The notes beneath the pieces were generated by a model, which was not told the DNA's origin, ran no database searches, and saw only the letters and a program-made list of their open reading frames with translations. Of a stretch of DNA of 64,000 nucleotides, positions 36,710 through 45,281 are shown piece after piece; positions within the stretch are counted from its first letter, which is position 1, and each line of letters begins with the position of its first letter. The stretch is from NCBI GenBank assembly GCA_041392475.1, contig JAWKLZ010000003.1, forward strand, positions 1,199,501 to 1,263,500, given 5' to 3'. Made by a program: the position numbers and the translations under genes. Source of the stretch: Chitinophagales bacterium. GTDB lineage: Bacteria > Bacteroidota > Bacteroidia > Chitinophagales > UBA2359.

Positions 36710-38011
36710 TCATTTTCCATAATTGTCATCCCAATCTTTTACATGTGGTTCACCCAATTTATCTACTGACTTTGCCACCAACATCGAAACCGTTGCATCC
36801 CCTGTAATGTTTGTGACTGTTCGACACATATCTAAAGGGCGGTCAATCGCAAAAATCAAAGCCAAACCCGCTTCTGGAATCCCCGCTTGACCCAAGACAA
36901 TCACCAACATGACCATGCCCGCGCCAGGAACCGCCGCTGAACCAATTGAAGCCAAAGTAGCCGTAGCAATAATTCCTAACTGAGCCGATAAACTCAAATC
37001 CATTCCAAAAGCTTGTGCAATAAATACAGCCGCAACTGCTTGATACAGACTAGTTCCATCCATATTCACCGTTGCTCCAATGGGCAGTACAAAACTCGCT
37101 ACTTCTTTTTCTACGCCCAAATGTTCCTCCACTCTTTCCATCGTGACAGGCAGAGTTGCAGCACTTGAACTTGTCGAAAATGCCAACAACTGAGCAGGGG
37201 CAATGCCATTGAAGAAAAAACTAGGGCTTTTGCCTGTGAAAATCTTAACCAAAGTAGGATACAAAACGAAGGTAAGCAAGCCCAAACCTATCAATACTGA
37301 AAAAGCATACCACAACAAGGCAATGAATAAATCCGCACTCGGCGACTCGACTACCAGAGACGCTAAAAGTGCAAAAACCCCATACGGAGCTGCCAACATA
37401 ATCAAGTCTATCAACTTCAAAATCACCTCATTCAATCCGTCAAAAAAAGCTTTGACGGGAGCAGCTTGCTCTACAGGAATAAGAATCAATCCAATACCAA
37501 AAAAGATCACAAAGAAAATTACCTGCAACATATTGCCATTGTTGGAAGCAGCTGCAAAAATATTGGACGGCACCAAATCCTCCAATGCTTGCAGTGGACC
37601 TTGCTTTTTTTGCCCCTCTGCATCTACAATCCGTTTGTTGGCATCCTCTTTATACGTTTCTACCAATTGTTGTCGGGTCTCTTCCGAAATAGACTTTCCT
37701 GGCTGCAATACATTGACGACCAACAGACCCAAAGAAACGGCAAAAATGGTGGTGAGAATGTAAATACCGATGGTACGTCCGCCCATTTGCGAAAGTTTGG
37801 AAATATCTTTCAGGTCAGAAATACCTTTGATTAGAGAGGCAATAATCAAAGGAACGGCAATGAGTTTGAGAGAATTGATAAAAATCGTTCCAAAGGGTTT
37901 GATCCAATCGGTCACAAATCCATTCCACCCCATTGTGTTAGCTATCAAACCAAACACAACTCCAAAGAGCATACCCAATAAGATTTTCCAATGTAGTGCA
38001 AGTTTTTTCAT
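36710..38011 (-). CDS. Dicarboxylate/amino acid:cation symporter (DAACS family)
   Basis: A 433-aa inner-membrane transporter of the GltP/DctA family. I use the ATG at 38011 (MKKLALHWKILLGMLFGVV), where the family begins; an upstream frame from 38161 adds 50 residues that overlap the divergent gene and look noncoding. The signatures include ISLIKGISDL-like LIKGISDLKDI, the serine-rich re-entrant loop (FSTSSSAATLPVT) and NMDGTSLYQAVAAVFIAQ with the conserved Asn/Asp, then RPLDMCRTVTNITGDA. It moves glutamate, aspartate or C4-dicarboxylates with cations. It shares a 90-bp promoter region with the divergent decarboxylase gene. Confidence 0.92.
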   Translation of the reverse strand: MKKLALHWKILLGMLFGVVFGLIANTMGWNGFVTDWIKPFGTIFINSLKLIAVPLIIASLIKGISDLKDISKLSQMGGRTIGIYILTTIFAVSLGLLVVNVLQPGKSISEETRQQLVETYKEDANKRIVDAEGQKKQGPLQALEDLVPSNIFAAASNNGNMLQVIFFVIFFGIGLILIPVEQAAPVKAFFDGLNEVILKLIDLIMLAAPYGVFALLASLVVESPSADLFIALLWYAFSVLIGLGLLTFVLYPTLVKIFTGKSPSFFFNGIAPAQLLAFSTSSSAATLPVTMERVEEHLGVEKEVASFVLPIGATVNMDGTSLYQAVAAVFIAQAFGMDLSLSAQLGIIATATLASIGSAAVPGAGMVMLVIVLGQAGIPEAGLALIFAIDRPLDMCRTVTNITGDATVSMLVAKSVDKLGEPHVKDWDDNYGK

Positions 38012-38101
38012 ACGATGTATAGATGTTTTTTGTTGATTGCTCAATATAAACATTTTTGTAGAATTGAGAACTCTCTTGAGACTTTTCCTTACTTTTGAAA
38101 T

Positions 38102-39526
38102 ATGGAAAATGACATCAAGAAAGCATATCATCCAGGCGAATTTCGCCAACAGGGACATCAACTTGTGGATTTATTGGCGGACTATTTAGAACAATCTCAA
38201 AACCGCCAAGACATTCCTATTTCCGCTTTGATAGCACCCGAAGAAATGTTTGCACAATTGGATTTGGATTTAACTGCTCCTTCTAACCTTTCTATTGAAG
38301 AACTTTTCAAACCCATCTTTGAGCAAACTACGCATCTACAACATCCTCGTTATGTAGGGCATCAAGTGACTGCTCCTATTCCTTTGAGTGGTTTGACAGA
38401 AATGGTGACAAGCGTAATGAATGGCAGTGGTTCGATGTACGAAATGAGTGCTTCGGGAGCTGCAATGGACAAAATCGTTGTGGATTTCATGCTGCAACAT
38501 TGTGGCTTTGGCGAGTCCGCCAATGGCATTTTGACCTCTGGTGGCACTTTGGGCAATCTCACTGCCCTCTTGGCTGCAAGACAAGCAAAAGCGGGCTACG
38601 ATGTGTGGGAGGAAGGTGTGCAAAATGACTTGGCGATTATGGTGTCAGACGAATCGCATTACTCTATCAGTCGGGCGGTGAAAATGATGGGAATGGGTGA
38701 AAAGGGGATGGTAAAAATACCTACTGATAGCGAGTTTCGGATAGATATTTCTAAACTGGAAGAAACGTATCAATCGGCACTTCAAGATGGGAAAAAAATC
38801 ATTGCCGTAGTGGGCAATGCTTGTTCTACTTCAACGGGTTCTTTTGACGATTTGGAGGCATTGGCTATTTTCTGCAAAAAGTACCAACTTTGGCTTCATG
38901 TAGATGCAGCGCATGGTGGTGGATTGTTGTTATCGGATAGCTACCGACACCTATTGAAGGGCATTGAAGCGGCTGATTCTGTGGTGATTGATTTTCACAA
39001 AATGATGCTGTTTCCCTCCTTGGTGACTGCCGTTTTGTTTCAAAATGGACAAACTTCACTGAAGGCCTTCACCCAAAAAGCAGACTATCTGGCAGTGAAA
39101 GAGGGCGAAGATAATTGGTCTGATTTTTTGAAAAGAACGATTGAATGTACCCGTCCGATGATGGGCGCAAGGGTTTACACCGTTTTGCGAGCTTATGGAG
39201 GAACGGCAATTGGGAATTATGTGACGGCTGCCATTGACTTGGCAAAACAATTTGCAGCAATGATTTCAGAAAGTGATGATTTTGAAGTAGCGATTGAACC
39301 TTCCTGCAATATCGTTTGCTTTCGGTATTTACTTCCAAAAAACTACTCTATCAATGACTTCAATGCCAAATTGCGTTTAGACATGCTGCATGATGGCCGT
39401 TTTTTTATCGTCCAAACTACGATTCGTGGACAGATTTATTTGAGGGTTTCTTTGATGAATCCGTTTACGACATTAGCAGATTTAACAGAACTCTTGGCTA
39501 AATTAAGGGAATTGGCTAATCTCTAA
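38102..39526 (+). CDS. Group II PLP-dependent amino acid decarboxylase
   Basis: A 474-aa enzyme of the aromatic-amino-acid/2,4-diaminobutyrate decarboxylase family. It has YVGHQVTAPIPLSGLTEMV, a glycine-rich phosphate-binding region (GILTSGGTLGNLTALLAAR), LHVDAAHGGGLLLSD with the Asp that pairs with the pyridine nitrogen, and the Schiff-base lysine Lys300 in VIDFHKMM. A C-terminal domain with LRVSLMNPFTT follows. The usual HxW after the Lys is replaced by HKMM, seen in diaminobutyrate-type members. The substrate is uncertain. It lies divergent from the symporter gene, suggesting uptake and use of the same amino acid, and its stop overlaps the CDGSH gene by 11 bp. Confidence 0.88.
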   Translation: MENDIKKAYHPGEFRQQGHQLVDLLADYLEQSQNRQDIPISALIAPEEMFAQLDLDLTAPSNLSIEELFKPIFEQTTHLQHPRYVGHQVTAPIPLSGLTEMVTSVMNGSGSMYEMSASGAAMDKIVVDFMLQHCGFGESANGILTSGGTLGNLTALLAARQAKAGYDVWEEGVQNDLAIMVSDESHYSISRAVKMMGMGEKGMVKIPTDSEFRIDISKLEETYQSALQDGKKIIAVVGNACSTSTGSFDDLEALAIFCKKYQLWLHVDAAHGGGLLLSDSYRHLLKGIEAADSVVIDFHKMMLFPSLVTAVLFQNGQTSLKAFTQKADYLAVKEGEDNWSDFLKRTIECTRPMMGARVYTVLRAYGGTAIGNYVTAAIDLAKQFAAMISESDDFEVAIEPSCNIVCFRYLLPKNYSINDFNAKLRLDMLHDGRFFIVQTTIRGQIYLRVSLMNPFTTLADLTELLAKLRELANL

Positions 39527-39944
39527 AATCTACTTTTACGTGTGTGCCATCGCAGTAAGGTTTGTTTTTCGATGCTCCACAACGACAAAAAGCAGTTGTT
39601 TTGTTTTTCACTTCCATGTTACCACTTTTATCGGTTACTTTCAGTGTTCCATAAACCAACAGAGGTCCATTGGGTAAGACTTCTACCTTGGTTTCTAGAG
39701 ACTCTGTTTCTTGATTTTCTTCGCCATTCATATAATAACTCAATGCACCTGAGGGGCATTTCTCTACTTGTGCTTTTAATTCTTCTGTAGAAGCATTTTC
39801 AATTTTGATCCACGGTTGTTCGTTCGGCTTATATACATTTGGCAAAGTCTGAACACAAATGCCTGAGTGAATACATTTTTTAGGTTCCCATACCACTGTA
39901 ATTTCACCGTTTGAATACTCTTTAGTAGGTTGTTTAGTTGCCAT
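39516..39944 (-). CDS. CDGSH iron-sulfur domain protein with an N-terminal divergent [4Fe-4S] module
   Basis: A 142-aa protein joining two modules. Residues 1-75 are a Fer4_19-type domain (VVWEPKKCIHSGICVQTLPNVY and VEKCPSGALSYY). Residues 80-142 are a CDGSH domain: FCRCGASKNKPYCDGTH gives the C-x-C-x2-S-x3-P-x-C-D-G-x-H pattern with three Cys and one His ligating a [2Fe-2S] cluster. Such fusions are widespread small redox proteins of uncertain role, often called mitoNEET-like. It converges on the decarboxylase gene with 11-bp overlap at the 3' ends. Confidence 0.93.
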   Translation of the reverse strand: MATKQPTKEYSNGEITVVWEPKKCIHSGICVQTLPNVYKPNEQPWIKIENASTEELKAQVEKCPSGALSYYMNGEENQETESLETKVEVLPNGPLLVYGTLKVTDKSGNMEVKNKTTAFCRCGASKNKPYCDGTHVKVDFRD

Positions 39945-40037
39945 AGTGTTGAAAATTTATATCATGTAAAGCATGAAAACACAAAATTGTTCAAAATTTT
40001 TGCGTGCATTTTTATTAGGATTGGCAAAAAATAAAAA

Positions 40038-40085
40038 GACACAATACAAAAGAAAATAATCCCTATGTATTGTGTCGATTTTTTA
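40038..40085. terminator. Strong hairpin with T-runs on both strands
   Basis: gacacaataca (40038-40048) pairs perfectly with tgtattgtgtc (40066-40076). Plus-strand DNA continues with gatttttt, and the minus strand continues with tttttatttttt. It lies 94 bases upstream of the CDGSH gene start, where no gene ends, so the transcript it would stop is unknown. Confidence 0.7.
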
Positions 40086-40804
40086 GGCATAGCTATTCTG
40101 AAATTTCAGATTTCCCGTCTTTTCAATATCAGTTCAGTAGCAGATTTAAGTTTTTTACTATGAGAATGGCTTTAAGCTTTCAAAGTTATCTAATTAAATA
40201 TTTTTTTTATTATCGTTTCTGAAATAGCGTTTACGAAATTGTAAGTGGTTTTAACAAAATGCGTAAACGCATAAGGTGGATCAAAATTTAAAAAATTTGT
40301 ATGCCATTCATTTATTGCATTAAATTTCACTTTTTATACATTAATTAAAAATATTTATGCGGTGATTAATTGAAATATGAATTGATTTTTCAAATTTATT
40401 ACAAAACCTATCCAATTACAATAATGTAATTTTGCAAAAATCAAGTTTTCATCTTGATTTTTGGCACATATCTAATAATCCAATATTTTGATAGTGAGAC
40501 AGATAATTTGCTTATTGAACTTTGATTTCTTTTTTCTAATCAAGAACTTTAGTGTATAAAATTTTTAATTCCTTTCTATATGCAAATAATAAATCAATTC
40601 ATTTCCTCATTTAAATCAACAAAAAAGAATCGAAAGAATTATATTAACTCACTGATTATAATTTATTTATCTCTAGTAAAAACAACTGCAAGAAGTAAAA
40701 CACTGATTTTTAGCACAAAAATTGCGGTTTGATTGTTTACATTTTTGATCCTTGTGCAATAAAACTATCAAGTGGAGTAGAACAATACTATTTGACCAAA
40801 TACT

Positions 40805-40825
40805 TGGCTTAGATTGTCTAAGCCA
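40805..40825 (+). promoter_or_regulatory. Hairpin just before the cyclase-like gene
   Basis: tggcttaga pairs with tctaagcca around three bases (ttg). The 9-bp stem ends 23 bases before the ATG at 40849, so it would lie in the 5' leader and may affect translation. An operator is an alternative. Confidence 0.45.
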
Positions 40826-40848
40826 GAAAAAATGAAACTACCTCTATT

Positions 40849-43800
40849 ATGTCTGATAAACAATCTAATAAGCTATCTGTCATAGCACCTTATGTACCGC
40901 CTACCTTGATGAAAACCATCACTGCAGCCAAAGAACTACCCTTAGAGCCTGTTGTGGAAGAATTTGATGCAGCTATCATGTTTGCAGATATTTCGGGATT
41001 CACCCCCCTAACAGAGGCATTGGCAGAAAAAGGAGCAGAAGGGCCAGAAGAATTAACCCGTATATTGAATGGTTATTTCACCCGCATGATTGCTATTATT
41101 GAAAGCGAAGGTGGAGAGTCGGTTCAATTCAGTGGTGATGCTGTGACAGTCGTTTTCCCAACCCGAGGTGAAACAATGGGTATGGCAGTCAAAAGAGCCA
41201 TGCAAGCTGCAAAAGCCATGCAAGCTGCAATGTCTGATTTTAGAGAATTGAAGACCAGTATTGGTATTGTTGCCCTTCAAATGACCATCAGCATTGGAGT
41301 GGGACACCTCAAAGGAATTCAAGTAGGTGGTGTTTTCAACAGGTGGGAATATATCATTGCAGGAGATCCTCTTAGACAAATCGGAGAAGCAGAGCAAAAG
41401 GCGCAAAAAGGGGATATAGTATTAAGCGATGAAGCATTGGAGGTGATTTATCCCAATTGGTTAACCCCCATACCTCTTGAGCCTATAAATTACGAAACAC
41501 TTGACAATAAAGATTTTGTAGAGCAATATGCCAAGCGATTTTTGGCGGGTTCGGTATTGTCTTGGCTCAACAAATCATTGCAAGGATGGTTAGCAGAGTT
41601 GCGTCCGATGAGTGTTATTTTTGTGGGAATCGAAGGATTAGACTACGATCACCCACAAGCCATCAAATATTTGCAGCAGTTTGTACAAATGGCGCAAGCA
41701 ACTACTTATCGCTACGAAGGTGCTATTCGCCAATTAGCTGTAGATGACAAAGGAACAGTATTGTTGATTTTGTTTGGTGCGCCCCCTTTTGCACATGAGG
41801 ACGATCCTGCAAGAGCAGTGCGGTGTGCAATGGATTTACAAAGTTGGATAAGCGACCATCCTGACTTCCCATTTAGTTTGAGTGTGGGAGTGACTTCTGG
41901 ACGTGTATTTTCGGGGCCTATGGGAAGTCCTAATAGAGCCGAATATACAGTTATTGGAGATGTGGTGAACTTGTCCGCAAGGTTTATGGGCAAAGCAGGT
42001 AGCGGCAATATCATGTGTGATTATGAGACCTACCGTTCTGCAAATAACCAAATTACCTTCAATAGCCTTACACCCATTCGAGTGAAAGGTAAGAGTGGTT
42101 TGATTCGTGTATATCAACCTACAGGAGCAGCCAGCAGTAAGTTGCACAAAAAAATAAGCAGCAAACTGATTGGTCGTCGCACAGAACTACAACACTTGAT
42201 GGATACTTTTATCAGCGTCCAAAATGGTGAAGGACGTATATTGAGTATTGAAGGAGATGCAGGAGTAGGTAAATCACGGTTGGTCAAATCCTTTATGCAG
42301 TACCTTCAAGAAAGTGCTTTTACCTATCTTATCGGAACAGGATCGAGCATCGAACAAAAAACACCCTATCGTGCTTGGCGAGATATATTGAGTGACTTTT
42401 TTGGATTGGAAGCCATCAAAGATCCTATCGAAAAACAGATTTTTGTAGCAACTACCATAGCAGATTTGATTCCCGATCAAATCGAACGTCTCCCATTAAT
42501 CAATGACATTCTAAATCTTGGTATTGTAGAAAATGAACTGACCGAGCAGTTAAGTCCTCAGTTGCGACAACAAAGTTTGAACATATTAATTATCGAACTC
42601 CTCAAGGCTTGGGCAAAAGAAAATCCCATGATTTTGATCATGGACGATGTGCATTGGTTTGATAAAATGTCTTGGGAACTGATGCTCAATGTAAGTCGCT
42701 CACTTTTGGTAGCGAAAGTGCCGCTTATGTTGGTGAACATCTTGCGTCCTTTGGATGACAACTATCTCAACCGAATGTATTACGATCAACTGCAACAGTT
42801 GGAAGTTGCCGAAAAGCTGACTTTAGAAGTATTGAGTTCAGAAGAAATCATTGAGTTGGTGGTTCACCGCCTAAAAATTGAAGCGGGAGATTTACCTGTA
42901 ATGCTGGCAGATGCAGTATTGAAACGAGCAGGCGGAAATCCTTTTTATGCCGAAGAATTGATATTTACACTTCGAGATCAAGGCTTTATCGAATTGAAGA
43001 AAGAGGGTGAGAAAATGAAATGTGTTGTAAAAGGAGATTTAAAAAAGGCGACCCAAAAACTACCTGAAAGTATTCAGGGCTTGATTTTGGCACGTATTGA
43101 CCGCCTACCTCCTGAGCGTCAATTGATATTGAAAATAGGTGCAGTCATTGGACGTACTTTTGCTTATACACCCCTACACTACACGCTCAATCAATACATT
43201 CCGCTAGATGCAGGGGAAATCAATGATCATTTGAACAAATTAGAGATTTTAGATCTTACACCTTTGGAAATCCCTGAACCTGATTTGGCTTATATCTTCA
43301 AACACATCATCACCCAAGAAGTTGCTTATCAGACACTTTTGTTCGCACAAAGACGACAAATACACCGCACAGTTGCCAAATGGTTTGAAGATACTTTCCG
43401 CAAAGAAGGCTTTGATATGCTTGCACCATATTATCCCTTGTTGGCCTATCACTATCAGATAGCCGAGGACACAAAACAAGAAAGACATTATTCGAAATTG
43501 TCAGGCGAACAAGCTGCCCGACAATTTGCCAACGAAATGGCGGTCGGATATTTTAGCCGTGCATTGGAATTGACGGATGAAGATGAATATGAAATCCGCT
43601 ATGAGATTCTAAAAAATCGGGAAAAAGTCTATGACTTGCTCGGTAAAAGAACAGAACAATTGAAGGATGTGGAGGAAAGGATGGCAGTGGCAAGTCAACT
43701 GGATAATTTTGATAACGAAATCGAAGTAAAATTGCGATTGGTCAATTATTACAAAACCATTTCTGATCATGAACAGGGAATTGCAGTAGTCCAAGAAATA

Positions 43801-44994
43801 GTGACTGACAACAATAAGGTGGATAATATTCGATTGATTGCTGATGCTTACTTTTGGGGGGCAGTGATTGCTTATGAGCAAGCAAATTATGTAGATGCTG
43901 AATCCTATTACAAAGATGCGTTATCTATTTATCAACAAACGGAAAATGCGAAAGGTCAAGCGGAGGCACTTCAAGGTTTGGGAATTTTGGCAAGAACGCA
44001 AGGTGAACCAAAAGCTGCAATGAATTTCTATCAGCAGGCATTGGAGTTTGCAGAACAAAGCGGTGATAGAAGGCTGCAAAGTACGATTTTTCACAACATT
44101 GGCATTGTTTACAACATTCAGGGCAAGCTCAAATTGATGGAAGATACACTTTCCAAAGCTTTGTATTTGTATGAAGAAATTGGTGACAGACGAAATGTGA
44201 GTTATGTCAACTTCAATCTCGGAACGCTTAATTTCTTGAAGGGATACTATGTAGAAGCCAAAAAATACTACGAAAAAGCCATCAACCTCTGTCGAGAAAC
44301 CAATAATCCGTATGTGGAAAGTTCAGCCTTAGGATATTTGGGGGGTACACTGCAAAATGTGGGCTTGTACAATGAGGCAAAATCTCTTTTTGAAGCGGCC
44401 CTTCAATTGAACCGCAAGGTGGGCAATCGCAGTGAGGAAAAATATACCTTGTCGAATCTCAGCGAGTTGCATCTACATATAGGAGATTATCAACAAGCCA
44501 AAGAGTTTGCCCAAACAGCTTTGAAATTGGCGCAAGAATTGAAAGATGGACACATCGAAAGTCATGCACTTATATTGTTGGGGCATATCACCTCCGAATT
44601 GGGGCAGTATGAAGAAGCAGAAACGGCTTATCAATCGGCGTTAGATTTGCGAAAACAAGGGAAATCCAGCCTTGAACCTTTGGCGGGTTTGGCATTGGTG
44701 ACTTTGGCTCAAAACAAGTCTGAACAAGCTCTGCAATATGCTGCTGCAATATTGGCTTTTGCAGAAAGTGCGGGAGATATACCGAGTACTCCTGATGTAT
44801 TGAAGGCTTACTTGCATTGTTATCAAGTGCTTTTGCAGCAACAAGATGCTCGTGCGAATGACATCTTGAAAAAGGCCTACCTATTGCTTCAAAAAGCGGT
44901 GGCGAAAATTCCCGATGAGGCAATGGGTTATTCGTTTTTGAACAATGTGGAGGTGAATAAGCAGATTATGGAAGCCTATCAAACATCGGAGTGA
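40849..44994 (+). CDS. Soluble adenylyl cyclase-like protein (two class III cyclase domains, ATPase, TPR)
   Basis: A 1381-aa soluble protein. Cyclase homology domain C1 (about 38-210) has metal-binding Asp47 (FADISGFTPLTE) and Asp97 (FSGDAVTVVF). Domain C2 (about 250-425) has Lys301 (DDKGTVLLILFGAPP) and the transition-state pair Asn374/Arg378 (GDVVNLSARF). A STAND/AAA-type ATPase follows with Walker A GDAGVGKSR (Lys475) and ILIMDDVHW as Walker B. From about 930 to 1330 come many TPRs. This is the layout of mammalian ADCY10 and of cyanobacterial relatives. All catalytic positions that I can see are kept in trans, as in ADCY10. Most likely it makes cAMP, possibly bicarbonate-responsive. It stands alone in the map. 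Confidence 0.88.
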   Translation: MSDKQSNKLSVIAPYVPPTLMKTITAAKELPLEPVVEEFDAAIMFADISGFTPLTEALAEKGAEGPEELTRILNGYFTRMIAIIESEGGESVQFSGDAVTVVFPTRGETMGMAVKRAMQAAKAMQAAMSDFRELKTSIGIVALQMTISIGVGHLKGIQVGGVFNRWEYIIAGDPLRQIGEAEQKAQKGDIVLSDEALEVIYPNWLTPIPLEPINYETLDNKDFVEQYAKRFLAGSVLSWLNKSLQGWLAELRPMSVIFVGIEGLDYDHPQAIKYLQQFVQMAQATTYRYEGAIRQLAVDDKGTVLLILFGAPPFAHEDDPARAVRCAMDLQSWISDHPDFPFSLSVGVTSGRVFSGPMGSPNRAEYTVIGDVVNLSARFMGKAGSGNIMCDYETYRSANNQITFNSLTPIRVKGKSGLIRVYQPTGAASSKLHKKISSKLIGRRTELQHLMDTFISVQNGEGRILSIEGDAGVGKSRLVKSFMQYLQESAFTYLIGTGSSIEQKTPYRAWRDILSDFFGLEAIKDPIEKQIFVATTIADLIPDQIERLPLINDILNLGIVENELTEQLSPQLRQQSLNILIIELLKAWAKENPMILIMDDVHWFDKMSWELMLNVSRSLLVAKVPLMLVNILRPLDDNYLNRMYYDQLQQLEVAEKLTLEVLSSEEIIELVVHRLKIEAGDLPVMLADAVLKRAGGNPFYAEELIFTLRDQGFIELKKEGEKMKCVVKGDLKKATQKLPESIQGLILARIDRLPPERQLILKIGAVIGRTFAYTPLHYTLNQYIPLDAGEINDHLNKLEILDLTPLEIPEPDLAYIFKHIITQEVAYQTLLFAQRRQIHRTVAKWFEDTFRKEGFDMLAPYYPLLAYHYQIAEDTKQERHYSKLSGEQAARQFANEMAVGYFSRALELTDEDEYEIRYEILKNREKVYDLLGKRTEQLKDVEERMAVASQLDNFDNEIEVKLRLVNYYKTISDHEQGIAVVQEIVTDNNKVDNIRLIADAYFWGAVIAYEQANYVDAESYYKDALSIYQQTENAKGQAEALQGLGILARTQGEPKAAMNFYQQALEFAEQSGDRRLQSTIFHNIGIVYNIQGKLKLMEDTLSKALYLYEEIGDRRNVSYVNFNLGTLNFLKGYYVEAKKYYEKAINLCRETNNPYVESSALGYLGGTLQNVGLYNEAKSLFEAALQLNRKVGNRSEEKYTLSNLSELHLHIGDYQQAKEFAQTALKLAQELKDGHIESHALILLGHITSELGQYEEAETAYQSALDLRKQGKSSLEPLAGLALVTLAQNKSEQALQYAAAILAFAESAGDIPSTPDVLKAYLHCYQVLLQQQDARANDILKKAYLLLQKAVAKIPDEAMGYSFLNNVEVNKQIMEAYQTSE

Positions 44995-45000
44995 TTTTCT

Positions 45001-45172
45001 GAGGCAGGGAGGTTTTTAACTCATTTGACGTAAAATTGAACGCAGAGACGCTGAGACAGGGAGGTTTTTAACTCATTTGACGTAAAATTGAACGCAGAGA
45101 CGCTGAGGCGGGGAGGTTTTTAACTCATTTGACGTAAAATTGAACGCAGAGACGCTGAGGCAGGGAGGTTTT
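45001..45172. repeat. 52-bp tandem repeat, three units plus a part
   Basis: Units at 45001-45052, 45053-45104 and 45105-45156, then 16 bases of a fourth. Each contains ggtttttaactcatttgacg and ends in cgcagagacgct. They differ at one or two bases (gaggcagg, gagacagg, gaggcggg). No reading frame crosses them. They begin eight bases after the cyclase-like gene stop and end against repeat copy B. Confidence 0.9.
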
Positions 45173-45183
45173 CTTTTATGGTG

Positions 45184-45260
45184 AGACTTTTGAAGTTTCT
45201 TTTAGAGAGCCTACTGATTTTCAAACATTCCAGCTCTTTCAGAATAAACTTCAAAAGTCT
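45184..45260 (+). repeat. 77-bp interspersed repeat, copy B
   Basis: Same ends as copy A (agacttttgaagt ... acttcaaaagtct) and shared interior ctgattttcaaa and ctttttcag/ctctttcag. About four of five bases agree with copy A. Confidence 0.75.
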
Positions 45261-45281
45261 TTCTCACATTGATGCTTGTTT

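Larger units (their letters stand above)
39945..40848. other. 900-bp AT-rich region upstream of the cyclase-like gene
   Basis: No gene is visible on either strand. Two structures stand out: a strong bidirectional hairpin at 40038-40085 and a short hairpin at 40805-40825, 23 bases before the start of the next gene. The rest is AT-rich with no clear TTTG/TAnnTTTG promoter pair. Confidence 0.6.

Noticed and set aside
36710..38161. Longer start of the symporter gene at 38161
   Set aside because: The extra 50 residues overlap the start of the divergent decarboxylase gene and precede the conserved family start at 38011.
45001..45172. CRISPR-like array
   Set aside because: Units are directly adjacent and contain no unique spacers; no cas genes in the window.
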